This document shows, one piece after another, positions 43,301-58,300 of a stretch of 64,000 nucleotides of DNA (within the stretch, counting starts at the first letter, position 1; each line of letters opens with the position of its first letter). A program made the translations under genes and the position numbers. This DNA comes from Mesostigma viride (lineage: Eukaryota; Streptophyta; Mesostigmatophyceae; Mesostigmatales; Mesostigmataceae): assembly GCA_009746045.1 (NCBI GenBank), contig RPFO01000059.1:292501-356500 (forward strand), read 5' to 3'. Below the pieces are notes generated by a model. It was not told where the DNA came from, made no database searches, and saw nothing but the letters and a program-made list of their open reading frames with translations.

Positions 43301-46300
43301 TGGCCCCTGGTGAAAACTTTGCCCATGGCTCAGCCCACCATGTCATGAGTCAGTAGGAAGGCCGAGCGTATGTGGGCGTGCGCGAGCATGTTGCGTGGGC
43401 ACATGGGTGGCAACACAGGCAGGACGTGCGCAGGGGGGGCGATGACGGCAGGGCTTATAGCTGGGGGATGGACGAGAAGGACGCTATTATGCGATGTCTA
43501 TGTTCCCCTTAACAATACTCGCGGCACATGCAAGGGGTGCACCATGGGAGCAGCCGATGGTTGAGCTTACAGGATTGAGGATGCTGTGATATACAAAGGT
43601 TTTGAACCACACTCAAGCAAGGCTGTCAAGCCTCCCACATGCCCCTGCCATATACCGCATCATGGATGGTCATCTTCCATCAGGCAAGGGTTCCGAAGGA
43701 ATCGTCAGGCAACAGAAGTCTCATGCGAACTTCCTTTCCCCAAGAACTGCATGCCCCACCTATAGCTAAGGATATAGGATGTCACTCTGCCTATATGCCT
43801 TGAAAGTCAAGCTGGCTTGAGAGCCAAGCTGGCATCACCAGTCAAGCAAGTATGCCAAAGGATTCTATCATACCTCATATCCCAGACCATGCCAGCGGCT
43901 ATAGTGGCCTCCGCCCCACCAGTTTCTATAGCCCCAGGGCACCGTTGTGTGCTTACATCACAACTGGTCAATGGAAGCTGCCGCACACAAGACAGCGGCA
44001 AATTGCACCCCCTACTTGATACTACATATTGAAATTATTACTAGCAGAAAGTAGGAATAAAGCGCACTGCTTTACGCCTGCGTGCCGGCCCTGCGTACCC
44101 CCTCTCACCTGTTGGGGTCAAACATGAGGAGGGAGTCCTCACACACAAGTGCGCGGACGCCAGCAAAACTCAGGACCAGCACGTTCTTGCGCACCTGCAC
44201 ATGCCGTTGCCACCGACGACACCGCACCACGCCCCACCACACCATGCCATGCCATGGTGGTCAGAATCGCCATCCAAATTGCAGTAGGCAACTGCCCTTC
44301 CCCAGATGCTTCGCCTGCCTGGCATGCCTGAAGTGTCCCCAATGGCCCCAGTGAGAATTTTCTATTAAGTTCATTCCGTTTATAAAATACAACTTTGAAT
44401 ATTTGATGGATTGACAGAAGCCATTTTCTCCACTAAGGTCATCGCAAAGAACCTCCGAGATCATCCACTGCCCTCTCTTCTACTGCTAGCAATATAGGGT
44501 GCACGCAGCACACGTCCTGGAGGGAGGGTTCAAGGCCAGAGTGTCCATAGGTGGCCCCACATACTGCCAGGATGCAGCAAAAACATGCGTCGTGACGGAT
44601 GGTGGAACTGGATGGTAGAGAGCGATGGCGGTGGCCTAGGTGCGCAACACGCGTAGCAGTTGCACGCATCTCTTGTAACTCATCCTGGTGCCTGAGCCAT
44701 CCAAGCAAGGTAGATACACCTCGATGGCATTCAACACACCAGCGGCTGCCTGCACACACGGCGGCACCTACGACCACACAGAATGCTCCCATGCGCTGAT
44801 GCGACAATACAACGGGGGCATGACATGGGCGCCCTACTGGCCACCACAGCAGCCATCCTGGCGGTCGCATTGCCTCCAGTAGCAATCTATCCCCAGATGA
44901 CAGCCACGGCATCACTTGCTATGTCCCTGTCAGGCATGCCGCCATGTACCCTTGCCCCTCAGGACGGACAATCTGCCCATCCTGCCTTACCTGAGTCGCT
45001 TCGCAACCCCTACTCCAACGCTCGCACATTGCATGTGATCCCCAGCATGGCGGCGCTAGCACGGAACCGTTCCCCCACCACCATGACGCAAATCACTCAT
45101 CCCCCGTTCCCCACCACCACTCATCCCCCGTTCCCCACCACCACTCATCCCCCGTTCCCCACCACCACTCATCCCCCGTTCCCCACCACCACTCATCCCC
45201 CGTTCCCCACCACCACTCATCCCCCGTTCCCCACCACCACTCATCCCCCGTTCCCCACCACCACTCATCCCCCGTTCCCCACCACCACTCATCCCCCGTT
45301 CCCCACCACCACTCATCCCCCGTTCCCCACCACCACTCATCCCCCGTTCCCCACCACCACTCATCCCCCGTTCCCCACCACCACTCATCCCCCGTTCCCC
45401 ACCACCACTCATCCCCCGTTCCCCACCACCACTCATCCCCCGTTCCCCACCACCACTCATCCCCCGTTCCCCACCACCACTCATCCCCCGTTCCCCACCA
45501 CCACTCATCCCCCGTTCCCCACCACCACTCATCCCCCGTTCCCCACCACCACTCATCCCCCGTTCCCCACCACCACTCATCCCCCGTTCCCCACCACCAC
45601 TCATCCCCCGTTCCCCACCACCACTCATCCCCCGTTCCCCACCACCACTCATCCCCCGTTCCCCACCACCACTCATCCCCCGTTCCCCACCACCACTCAT
45701 CCCCCGTTCCCCACCACCACTCATCCCCCGTTCCCCACCACCACTCATCCCCCGTTCCCCACCACCACTCATCCCCCGTTCCCCACCACCACTCATCCCC
45801 CGTTCCCCACCACCACTCATCCCCCGTTCCCCACCACCACTCATCCCCCGTTCCCCACCACTCATCCCCCGTTCCCCACCACCACTCATCCCCCGTTCCC
45901 CACCACCACTCATCCCCCGTTCCCCACCACCACTCATCCCCCGTTCCCCACCACCACTCATCCCCCGTTCCCCACCACCACTCATCCCCCGTTCCCCACC
46001 ACCACTCATCCCCCGTTCCCCACCACCACTCATCCCCCGTTCCCCACCACCACTCATCCCCCGTTCCCCACCACCACTCATCCCCCGTTCCCCACCACCA
46101 CTCATCCCCCGTTCCCCACCACCACTCATCCCCCGTTCCCCACCACCACTCATCCCCCGTTCCCCACCACCACTCATCCCCCGTTCCCCACCACCACTCA
46201 TCCCCCGTTCCCCACCACCACTCATCCCCCGTTCCCCACCACCACTCATCCCCCGTTCCCCACCACCACTCATCCCCCGTTCCCCACCACCACTCATCCC

Positions 46301-49300
46301 CCGTTCCCCACCACCACTCATCCCCCGTTCCCCACCACCACTCATCCCCCGTTCCCCACCACCACTCATCCCCCGTTCCCCACCACCACTCATCCCCCGT
46401 TCCCCACCACCACTCATCCCCCGTTCCCCACCACCACTCATCCCCCGTTCCCCACCACCACTCATCCCCCGTTCCCCACCACCACTCATCCCCCGTTCCC
46501 CACCACCACTCATCCCCCGTTCCCCACCACCACTCATCCCCCGTTCCCCACCACCACTCATCCCCCGTTCCCCACCACCACTCATCCCCCGTTCCCCACC
46601 ACCACTCATCCCCCGTTCCCCACCACCACTCATCCCCCGTTCCCCACCACCACTCATCCCCCGTTCCCCACCACCACTCATCCCCCGTTCCCCACCACCA
46701 CTCATCCCCCGTTCCCCACCACCACTCATCCCCCGTTCCCCACCACCACTCATCCCCCGTTCCCCACCACCACTCATCCCCCGTTCCCCACCACCACTCA
46801 TCCCCCGTTCCCCACCACCACTCATCCCCCGTTCCCCACCACCACTCATCCCCCGTTCCCCACCACCACTCATCCCCCGTTCCCCACCACCACTCATCCC
46901 CCGTTCCCCACCACCACTCATCCCCCGTTCCCCACCACCACTCATCCCCCGTTCCCCACCACCACTCATCCCCCGTTCCCCACCACCACTCATCCCCCGT
47001 TCCCCACCACCACTCATCCCCCGTTCCCCACCACCACTCATCCCCCGTTCCCCACCACCACTCATCCCCCGTTCCCCACCACCACTCATCCCCCGTTCCC
47101 CACCACCACTCATCCCCCGTTCCCCACCACCACTCATCCCCCGTTCCCCACCACCACTCATCCCCCGTTCCCCACCACCACTCATCCCCCGTTCCCCACC
47201 ACCACTCATCCCCCGTTCCCCACCACCACTCATCCCCCGTTCCCCACCACCACTCATCCCCCGTTCCCCACCACCACTCATCCCCCGTTCCCCACCACCA
47301 CTCATCCCCCGTTCCCCACCACCACTCATCCCCCGTTCCCCACCACCACTCATCCCCCGTTCCCCACCACCACTCATCCCCCGTTCCCCACCACCACTCA
47401 TCCCCCGTTCCCCACCACCACTCATCCCCCGTTCCCCACCACCACTCATCCCCCGTTCCCCACCACCACTCATCCCCCGTTCCCCACCACCACTCATCCC
47501 CCGTTCCCCACCACCACTCATCCCCCGTTCCCCACCACCACTCATCCCCCGTCCCCACCACCACTCATCCCCCGTTCCCCACCACCACTCATCCCCCGTT
47601 CCCCACCACCACTCATCCCCCGTTCCCCACCACCACTCATCCCCCGTTCCCCACCACCACTCATCCCCCGTTCCCCACCACCACTCATCCCCCGTTCCCC
47701 ACCACCACTCATCCCCCGTTCCCCACCACCACTCATCCCCCGTTCCCCACCACCACTCATCCCCCGTTCCCCACCACCACTCATCCCCCGTTCCCCACCA
47801 CCACTCATCCCCCGTTCCCCACCACCACTCATCCCCCGTTCCCCACCACCACTCATCCCCCGTTCCCCACCACCACTCATCCCCCGTTCCCCACCACCAC
47901 TCATCCCCCGTTCCCCACCACCACTCATCCCCCGTTCCCCACCACCACTCATCCCCCGTTCCCCACCACCACTCATCCCCCGTTCCCCACCACCACTCAT
48001 CCCCCGTTCCCCACCACCACTCATCCCCCGTTCCCCACCACCACTCATCCCCCGTTCCCCACCACCACTCATCCCCCGTTCCCCACCACCACTCATCCCC
48101 CGTTCCCCACCACCACTCATCCCCCGTTCCCCACCACCACTCATCCCCCGTTCCCCACCACCACTCATCCCCCGTTCCCCACCACCACTCATCCCCCGTT
48201 CCCCACCACCACTCATCCCCCGTTCCCCACCACCACTCATCCCCCGTTCCCCACCACCACTCATCCCCCGTTCCCCACCACCACTCATCCCCCGTTCCCC
48301 ACCACCACTCATCCCCCGTTCCCCACCACCACTCATCCCCCGTTCCCCACCACCACTCATCCCCCGTTCCCCACCACCACTCATCCCCCGTTCCCCACCA
48401 CCACTCATCCCCCGTTCCCACCACCACTCATCCCCCGTTCCCCACCACCACTCATCCCCCGTTCCCCACCACCACTCATCCCCCGTTCCCCACCACCACT
48501 CATCCCCCGTTCCCCACCACCACTCATCCCCCGTTCCCCACCACCACTCATCCCCCGTTCCCCACCACCACTCATCCCCCGTTCCCCACCACCACTCATC
48601 CCCCGTTCCCCACCACCACTCATCCCCCGTTCCCCACCACCACTCATCCCCCGTTCCCCACCACCACTCATCCCCCGTTCCCCACCACCACTCATCCCCC
48701 GTTCCCCACCACCACTCATCCCCCGTTCCCCACCACCACTCATCCCCCGTTCCCCACCACCACTCATCCCCCGTTCCCCACCACCACTCATCCCCCGTTC
48801 CCCACCACCACTCATCCCCCGTTCCCCACCACCACTCATCCCCCGTTCCCCACCACCACTCATCCCCCGTTCCCCACCACCACTCATCCCCCGTTCCCCA
48901 CCACCACTCATCCCCCGTTCCCCACCACCACTCATCCCCCGTTCCCCACCACCACTCATCCCCCGTTCCCCACCACCACTCATCCCCCGTTCCCCACCAC
49001 CACTCATCCCCCGTTCCCCACCACCACTCATCCCCCGTTCCCCACCACCACTCATCCCCCGTTCCCCACCACCACTCATCCCCCGTTCCCCACCACCACT
49101 CATCCCCCGTTCCCCACCACCACTCATCCCCCGTTCCCCACCACCACTCATCCCCCGTTCCCCACCACCACTCATCCCCCGTTCCCCACCACCACTCATC
49201 CCCCGTTCCCCACCACCACTCATCCCCCGTTCCCCACCACCACTCATCCCCCGTTCCCCACCACCACTCATCCCCCGTTCCCCACCACCACTCATCCCCC

Positions 49301-52300
49301 GTTCCCCACCACCACTCATCCCCCGTTCCCCACCACCACTCATCCCCCGTTCCCCACCACCACTCATCCCCCGTTCCCCACCACCACTCATCCCCCGTTC
49401 CCCACCACCACTCATCCCCCGTTCCCCACCACCACTCATCCCCCGTTCCCCACCACCACTCATCCCCCGTTCCCCACCACCACTCATCCCCCGTTCCCCA
49501 CCACCACTCATCCCCCGTTCCCCACCACCACTCATCCCCCGTTCCCCACCACCACTCATCCCCCGTTCCCCACCACCACTCATCCCCCGTTCCCCACCAC
49601 CACTCATCCCCCGTTCCCCACCACCACTCATCCCCCGTTCCCCACCACCACTCATCCCCCGTTCCCCACCACCACTCATCCCCCGTTCCCCACCACCACT
49701 CATCCCCCGTTCCCCACCACCACTCATCCCCCGTTCCCCACCACCACTCATCCCCCGTTCCCCACCACCACTCATCCCCCGTTCCCCACCACCACTCATC
49801 CCCCGTTCCCCACCACCACTCATCCCCCGTTCCCCACCACCACTCATCCCCCGTTCCCCACCACCACTCATCCCCCGTTCCCCACCACCACTCATCCCCC
49901 GTTCCCCACCACCACTCATCCCCCGTTCCCCACCACCACTCATCCCCCGTTCCCCACCACCACTCATCCCCCGTTCCCCACCACCACTCATCCCCCGTTC
50001 CCCACCACCACTCATCCCCCGTTCCCCACCACCACTCATCCCCCGTTCCCCACCACCACTCATCCCCCGTTCCCCACCACCACTCATCCCCCGTTCCCCA
50101 CCACTCATCCCCCGTTCCCCACCACCACTCATCCCCCGTTCCCCACCACCACTCATCCCCCGTTCCCCACCACCACTCATCCCCCGTTCCCCACCACCAC
50201 TCATCCCCCGTTCCCCACCACCACTCATCCCCCGTTCCCCACCACCACTCATCCCCCGTTCCCCACCACCACTCATCCCCCGTTCCCCACCACCACTCAT
50301 CCCCCGTTCCCCACCACCACTCATCCCCCGTTCCCCACCACTCATCCCCCGTTCCCCACCACCACTCATCCCCCGTTCCCCACCACCACTCATCCCCCGT
50401 TCCCCACCACCACTCATCCCCCGTTCCCCACCACCACTCATCCCCCGTTCCCCACCACCACTCATCCCCCGTTCCCCACCACCACTCATCCCCCGTTCCC
50501 CACCACCACTCATCCCCCGTTCCCCACCACCACTCATCCCCCGTTCCCCACCACCACTCATCCCCCGTTCCCCACCACCACTCATCCCCCGTTCCCCACC
50601 ACCACTCATCCCCCGTTCCCCACCACCACTCATCCCCCGTTCCCCACCACCACTCATCCCCCGTTCCCCACCACCACTCATCCCCCGTTCCCCACCACCA
50701 CTCATCCCCCGTTCCCCACCACCACTCATCCCCCGTTCCCCACCACCACTCATCCCCCGTTCCCCACCACCACTCATCCCCCGTTCCCCACCACCACTCA
50801 TCCCCCGTTCCCCACCACCACTCATCCCCCGTTCCCCACCACCACTCATCCCCCGTTCCCCACCACCACTCATCCCCCGTTCCCCACCACCACTCATCCC
50901 CCGTTCCCCACCACCACTCATCCCCCGTTCCCCACCACCACTCATCCCCCGTTCCCCACCACCACTCATCCCCCGTTCCCCACCACCACTCATCCCCCGT
51001 TCCCCACCACCACTCATCCCCCGTTCCCCACCACCACTCATCCCCCGTTCCCCACCACCACTCATCCCCCGTTCCCCACCACCACTCATCCCCCGTTCCC
51101 CACCACCACTCATCCCCCGTTCCCCACCACCACTCATCCCCCGTTCCCCACCACCACTCATCCCCCGTTCCCCACCACCACTCATCCCCCGTTCCCCACC
51201 ACCACTCATCCCCCGTTCCCCACCACCACTCATCCCCCGTTCCCCACCACCACTCATCCCCCGTTCCCCACCACCACTCATCCCCCGTTCCCCACCACCA
51301 CTCATCCCCCGTTCCCCACCACCACTCATCCCCCGTTCCCCACCACCACTCATCCCCCGTTCCCCACCACCACTCATCCCCCGTTCCCCACCACCACTCA
51401 TCCCCCGTTCCCCACCACCACTCATCCCCCGTTCCCCACCACCACTCATCCCCCGTTCCCCACCACCACTCATCCCCCGTTCCCCACCACCACTCATCCC
51501 CCGTTCCCCACCACCACTCATCCCCCGTTCCCCACCACCACTCATCCCCCGTTCCCCACCACCACTCATCCCCCGTTCCCCACCACCACTCATCCCCCGT
51601 TCCCCACCACCACTCATCCCCCGTTCCCCACCACCACTCATCCCCCGTTCCCCACCACCACTCATCCCCCGTTCCCCACCACCACTCATCCCCCGTTCCC
51701 CACCACCACTCATCCCCCGTTCCCCACCACCACTCATCCCCCGTTCCCCACCACCACTCATCCCCCGTTCCCCACCACCACTCATCCCCCGTTCCCCACC
51801 ACCACTCATCCCCCGTTCCCCACCACCACTCATCCCCCGTTCCCCACCACCACTCATCCCCCGTTCCCCACCACCACTCATCCCCCGTTCCCCACCACCA
51901 CTCATCCCCCGTTCCCCACCACCACTCATCCCCCGTTCCCCACCACCACTCATCCCCCGTTCCCCACCACCACTCATCCCCCGTTCCCCACCACCACTCA
52001 TCCCCCGTTCCCCACCACCACTCATCCCCCGTTCCCCACCACCACTCATCCCCCGTTCCCCACCACCACTCATCCCCCGTTCCCCACCACCACTCATCCC
52101 CCGTTCCCCACCACCACTCATCCCCCGTTCCCCACCACCACTCATCCCCCGTTCCCCACCACCACTCATCCCCCGTTCCCCACCACCACTCATCCCCCGT
52201 TCCCCACCACCACTCATCCCCCGTTCCCCACCACCACTCATCCCCCGTTCCCCACCACCACTCATCCCCCGTTCCCCACCACCACTCATCCCCCGTTCCC

Positions 52301-55300
52301 CACCACCACTCATCCCCCGTTCCCCACCACCACTCATCCCCCGTTCCCCACCACCACTCATCCCCCGTTCCCCACCACCACTCATCCCCCGTTCCCCACC
52401 ACCACTCATCCCCCGTTCCCCACCACCACTCATCCCCCGTTCCCCACCACCACTCATCCCCCGTTCCCCACCACCACTCATCCCCCGTTCCCCACCACCA
52501 CTCATCCCCCGTTCCCCACCACCACTCATCCCCCGTTCCCCACCACCACTCATCCCCCGTTCCCCACCACCACTCATCCCCCGTTCCCCACCACCACTCA
52601 TCCCCCGTTCCACCACCACTCATCCCCCGTTCCCCACCACCACTCATCCCCCGTTCCCCACCACCACTCATCCCCCGTTCCCCACCACCACTCATCCCCC
52701 GTTCCCCACCACCACTCATCCCCCGTTCCCCACCACCACTCATCCCCCGTTCCCCACCACCACTCATCCCCCGTTCCCCACCACCACTCATCCCCCGTTC
52801 CCCACCACCACTCATCCCCCGTTCCCCACCACCACTCATCCCCCGTTCCCCACCACCACTCATCCCCCGTTCCCCACCACCACTCATCCCCCGTTCCCCA
52901 CCACCACTCATCCCCCGTTCCCCACCACCACTCATCCCCCGTTCCCCACCACCACTCATCCCCCGTTCCCCACCACCACTCATCCCCCGTTCCCCACCAC
53001 CACTCATCCCCCGTTCCCCACCACCACTCATCCCCCGTTCCCCACCACCACTCATCCCCCGTTCCCCACCACCACTCATCCCCCGTTCCCCACCACCACT
53101 CATCCCCCGTTCCCCACCACCACTCATCCCCCGTTCCCCACCACCACTCATCCCCCGTTCCCCACCACCACTCATCCCCCGTTCCCCACCACCACTCATC
53201 CCCCGTTCCCCACCACCACTCATCCCCCGTTCCCCACCACCACTCATCCCCCGTTCCCCACCACCACTCATCCCCCGTTCCCCACCACCACTCATCCCCC
53301 GTTCCCCACCACCACTCATCCCCCGTTCCCCACCACCACTCATCCCCCGTTCCCCACCACCACTCATCCCCCGTTCCCCACCACCACTCATCCCCCGTTC
53401 CCCACCACCACTCATCCCCCGTTCCCCACCACCACTCATCCCCCGTTCCCCACCACCACTCATCCCCCGTTCCCCACCACCACTCATCCCCCGTTCCCCA
53501 CCACCACTCATCCCCCGTTCCCCACCACCACTCATCCCCCGTTCCCCACCACCACTCATCCCCCGTTCCCCACCACCACTCATCCCCCGTTCCCCACCAC
53601 CACTCATCCCCCGTTCCCCACCACCACTCATCCCCCGTTCCCCACCACCACTCATCCCCCGTTCCCCACCACCACTCATCCCCCGTTCCCCACCACCACT
53701 CATCCCCCGTTCCCCACCACCACTCATCCCCCGTTCCCCACCACCACTCATCCCCCGTTCCCCACCACCACTCATCCCCCGTTCCCCACCACCACTCATC
53801 CCCCGTTCCCCACCACCACTCATCCCCCGTTCCCCACCACCACTCATCCCCCGTTCCCCACCACCACTCATCCCCCGTTCCCCACCACCACTCATCCCCC
53901 GTTCCCCACCACCACTCATCCCCCGTTCCCCACCACCACTCATCCCCCGTTCCCCACCACCACTCATCCCCCGTTCCCCACCACCACTCATCCCCCGTTC
54001 CCCACCACCACTCATCCCCCGTTCCCCACCACCACTCATCCCCCGTTCCCCACCACCACTCATCCCCCGTTCCCCACCACCACTCATCCCCCGTTCCCCA
54101 CCACCACTCATCCCCCGTTCCCCACCACCACTCATCCCCCGTTCCCCACCACCACTCATCCCCCGTTCCCCACCACCACTCATCCCCCGTTCCCCACCAC
54201 CACTCATCCCCCGTTCCCCACCACCACTCATCCCCCGTTCCCCACCACCACTCATCCCCCGTTCCCCACCACCACTCATCCCCCGTTCCCCACCACCACT
54301 CATCCCCCGTTCCCCACCACCACTCATCCCCCGTTCCCCACCACCACTCATCCCCCGTTCCCCACCACCACTCATCCCCCGTTCCCCACCACCACTCATC
54401 CCCCGTTCCCCACCACCACTCATCCCCCGTTCCCCACCACCACTCATCCCCCGTTCCCCACCACCACTCATCCCCCGTTCCCCACCACCACTCATCCCCC
54501 GTTCCCCACCACCACTCATCCCCCGTTCCCCACCACCACTCATCCCCCGTTCCCCACCACCACTCATCCCCCGTTCCCCACCACCACTCATCCCCCGTTC
54601 CCCACCACCACTCATCCCCCGTTCCCCACCACCACTCATCCCCCGTTCCCCACCACCACTCATCCCCCGTTCCCCACCACCACTCATCCCCCGTTCCCCA
54701 CCACCACTCATCCCCCGTTCCCCACCACCACTCATCCCCCGTTCCCCACCACCACTCATCCCCCGTTCCCCACCACCACTCATCCCCCGTTCCCCACCAC
54801 CACTCATCCCCCGTTCCCCACCACCACTCATCCCCCGTTCCCCACCACCACTCATCCCCCGTTCCCCACCACCACTCATCCCCCGTTCCCCACCACCACT
54901 CATCCCCCGTTCCCCACCACCACTCATCCCCCGTTCCCCACCACCACTCATCCCCCGTTCCCCACCACCACTCATCCCCCGTTCCCCACCACCACTCATC
55001 CCCCGTTCCCCACCACCACTCATCCCCCGTTCCCCACCACCACTCATCCCCCGTTCCCCACCACCACTCATCCCCCGTTCCCCACCACCACTCATCCCCC
55101 GTTCCCCACCACCACTCATCCCCCGTTCCCCACCACCACTCATCCCCCGTTCCCCACCACCACTCATCCCCCGTTCCCCACCACCACTCATCCCCCGTTC
55201 CCCACCACCACTCATCCCCCGTTCCCCACCACCACTCATCCCCCGTTCCCCACCACCACTCATCCCCCGTTCCCCACCACCACTCATCCCCCGTTCCCCA

Positions 55301-58300
55301 CCACCACTCATCCCCCGTTCCCCACCACCACTCATCCCCCGTTCCCCACCACCACTCATCCCCCGTTCCCCACCACCACTCATCCCCCGTTCCCCACCAC
55401 CACTCATCCCCCGTTCCCCACCACCACTCATCCCCCGTTCCCCACCACCACTCATCCCCCGTTCCCCACCACCACTCATCCCCCGTTCCCCACCACCACT
55501 CATCCCCCGTTCCCCACCACCACTCATCCCCCGTTCCCCACCACCACTCATCCCCCGTTCCCCACCACCACTCATCCCCCGTTCCCCACCACCACTCATC
55601 CCCCGTTCCCCACCACCACTCATCCCCCGTTCCCCACCACCACTCATCCCCCGTTCCCCACCACCACTCATCCCCCGTTCCCCACCACCACTCATCCCCC
55701 GTTCCCCACCACCACTCATCCCCCGTTCCCCACCACCACTCATCCCCCGTTCCCCACCACCACTCATCCCCCGTTCCCCACCACCACTCATCCCCCGTTC
55801 CCCACCACCACTCATCCCCCGTTCCCCACCACCACTCATCCCCCGTTCCCCACCACCACTCATCCCCCGTTCCCCACCACCACTCATCCCCCGTTCCCCA
55901 CCACCACTCATCCCCCGTTCCCCACCACCACTCATCCCCCGTTCCCCACCACCACTCATCCCCCGTTCCCCACCACCACTCATCCCCCGTTCCCCACCAC
56001 CACTCATCCCCCGTTCCCCACCACCACTCATCCCCCGTTCCCCACCACCACTCATCCCCCGTTCCCCACCACCACTCATCCCCCGTTCCCCACCACCACT
56101 CATCCCCCGTTCCCCACCACCACTCATCCCCCGTTCCCCACCACCACTCATCCCCCGTTCCCCACCACCACTCATCCCCCGTTCCCCACCACCACTCATC
56201 CCCCGTTCCCCACCACCACTCATCCCCCGTTCCCCACCACCACTCATCCCCCGTTCCCCACCACCACTCATCCCCCGTTCCCCACCACCACTCATCCCCC
56301 GTTCCCCACCACCACTCATCCCCCGTTCCCCACCACCACTCATCCCCCGTTCCCCACCACCACTCATCCCCCGTTCCCCACCACCACTCATCCCCCGTTC
56401 CCCACCACCACTCATCCCCCGTTCCCCACCACCACTCATCCCCCGTTCCCCACCACCACTCATCCCCCGTTCCCCACCACCACTCATCCCCCGTTCCCCA
56501 CCACCACTCATCCCCCGTTCCCCACCACCACTCATCCCCCGTTCCCCACCACCACTCATCCCCCGTTCCCCACCACCACTCATCCCCCGTTCCCCACCAC
56601 CACTCATCCCCCGTTCCCCACCACCACTCATCCCCCGTTCCCCACCACCACTCATCCCCCGTTCCCCACCACCACTCATCCCCCGTTCCCCACCACCACT
56701 CATCCCCCGTTCCCCACCACCACTCATCCCCCGTTCCCCACCACTCATCCCCCGTTCCCCACCACCACTCATCCCCCGTTCCCCACCACCACTCATCCCC
56801 CGTTCCCCACCACCACTCATCCCCCGTTCCCCACCACCACTCATCCCCCGTTCCCCACCACCACTCATCCCCCGTTCCCCACCACCACTCATCCCCCGTT
56901 CCCCACCACCACTCATCCCCCGTTCCCCACCACCACTCATCCCCCGTTCCCCACCACCACTCATCCCCCGTTCCCCACCACCACTCATCCCCCGTTCCCC
57001 ACCACCACTCATCCCCCGTTCCCCACCACCACTCATCCCCCGTTCCCCACCACCACTCATCCCCCGTTCCCCACCACCACTCATCCCCCGTTCCCCACCA
57101 CCACTCATCCCCCGTTCCCCACCACCACTCATCCCCCGTTCCCCACCACCACTCATCCCCCGTTCCCCACCACCACTCATCCCCCGTTCCCCACCACCAC
57201 TCATCCCCCGTTCCCCACCACCACTCATCCCCCGTTCCCCACCACCACTCATCCCCCGTTCCCCACCACCACTCATCCCCCGTTCCCCACCACCACTCAT
57301 CCCCCGTTCCCCACCACCACTCATCCCCCGTTCCCCACCACCACTCATCCCCCGTTCCCCACCACCACTCATCCCCCGTTCCCCACCACCACTCATCCCC
57401 CGTTCCCCACCACCACTCATCCCCCGTTCCCCACCACCACTCATCCCCCGTTCCCCACCACCACTCATCCCCCGTTCCCCACCACCACTCATCCCCCGTT
57501 CCCCACCACCACTCATCCCCCGTTCCCCACCACCACTCATCCCCCGTTCCCCACCACCACTCATCCCCCGTTCCCCACCACCACTCATCCCCCGTTCCCC
57601 ACCACCACTCATCCCCCGTTCCCCACCACCACTCATCCCCCGTTCCCCACCACCACTCATCCCCCGTTCCCCACCACCACTCATCCCCCGTTCCCCCCAC
57701 CACTCATCCCCCGTTCCCCACCACCACTCATCCCCCGTTCCCCACCACCACTCATCCCCCGTTCCCCACCACCACTCATCCCCCGTTCCCCACCACCACT
57801 CATCCCCCGTTCCCCACCACCACTCATCCCCCGTTCCCCACCACCACTCATCCCCCGTTCCCCACCACCACTCATCCCCCGTTCCCCACCACCACTCATC
57901 CCCCGTTCCCCACCACCACTCATCCCCCGTTCCCCACCACCACTCATCCCCCGTTCCCCACCACCACTCATCCCCCGTTCCCCACCACCACTCATCCCCC
58001 GTTCCCCACCACTCATCCCCCGTTCCCCACCACCACTCATCCCCCGTTCCCCACCACCACTCATCCCCCGTTCCCCACCACCACTCATCCCCCGTTCCCC
58101 ACCACCACTCATCCCCCGTTCCCCACCACCACTCATCCCCCGTTCCCCACCACCACTCATCCCCCGTTCCCCACCACCACTCATCCCCCGTTCCCCACCA
58201 CCACTCATCCCCCGTTCCCCACCACCACTCATCCCCCGTTCCCCACCACCACTCATCCCCCGTTCCCCACCACTCATCCCCCGTTCCCCACCACTCATCC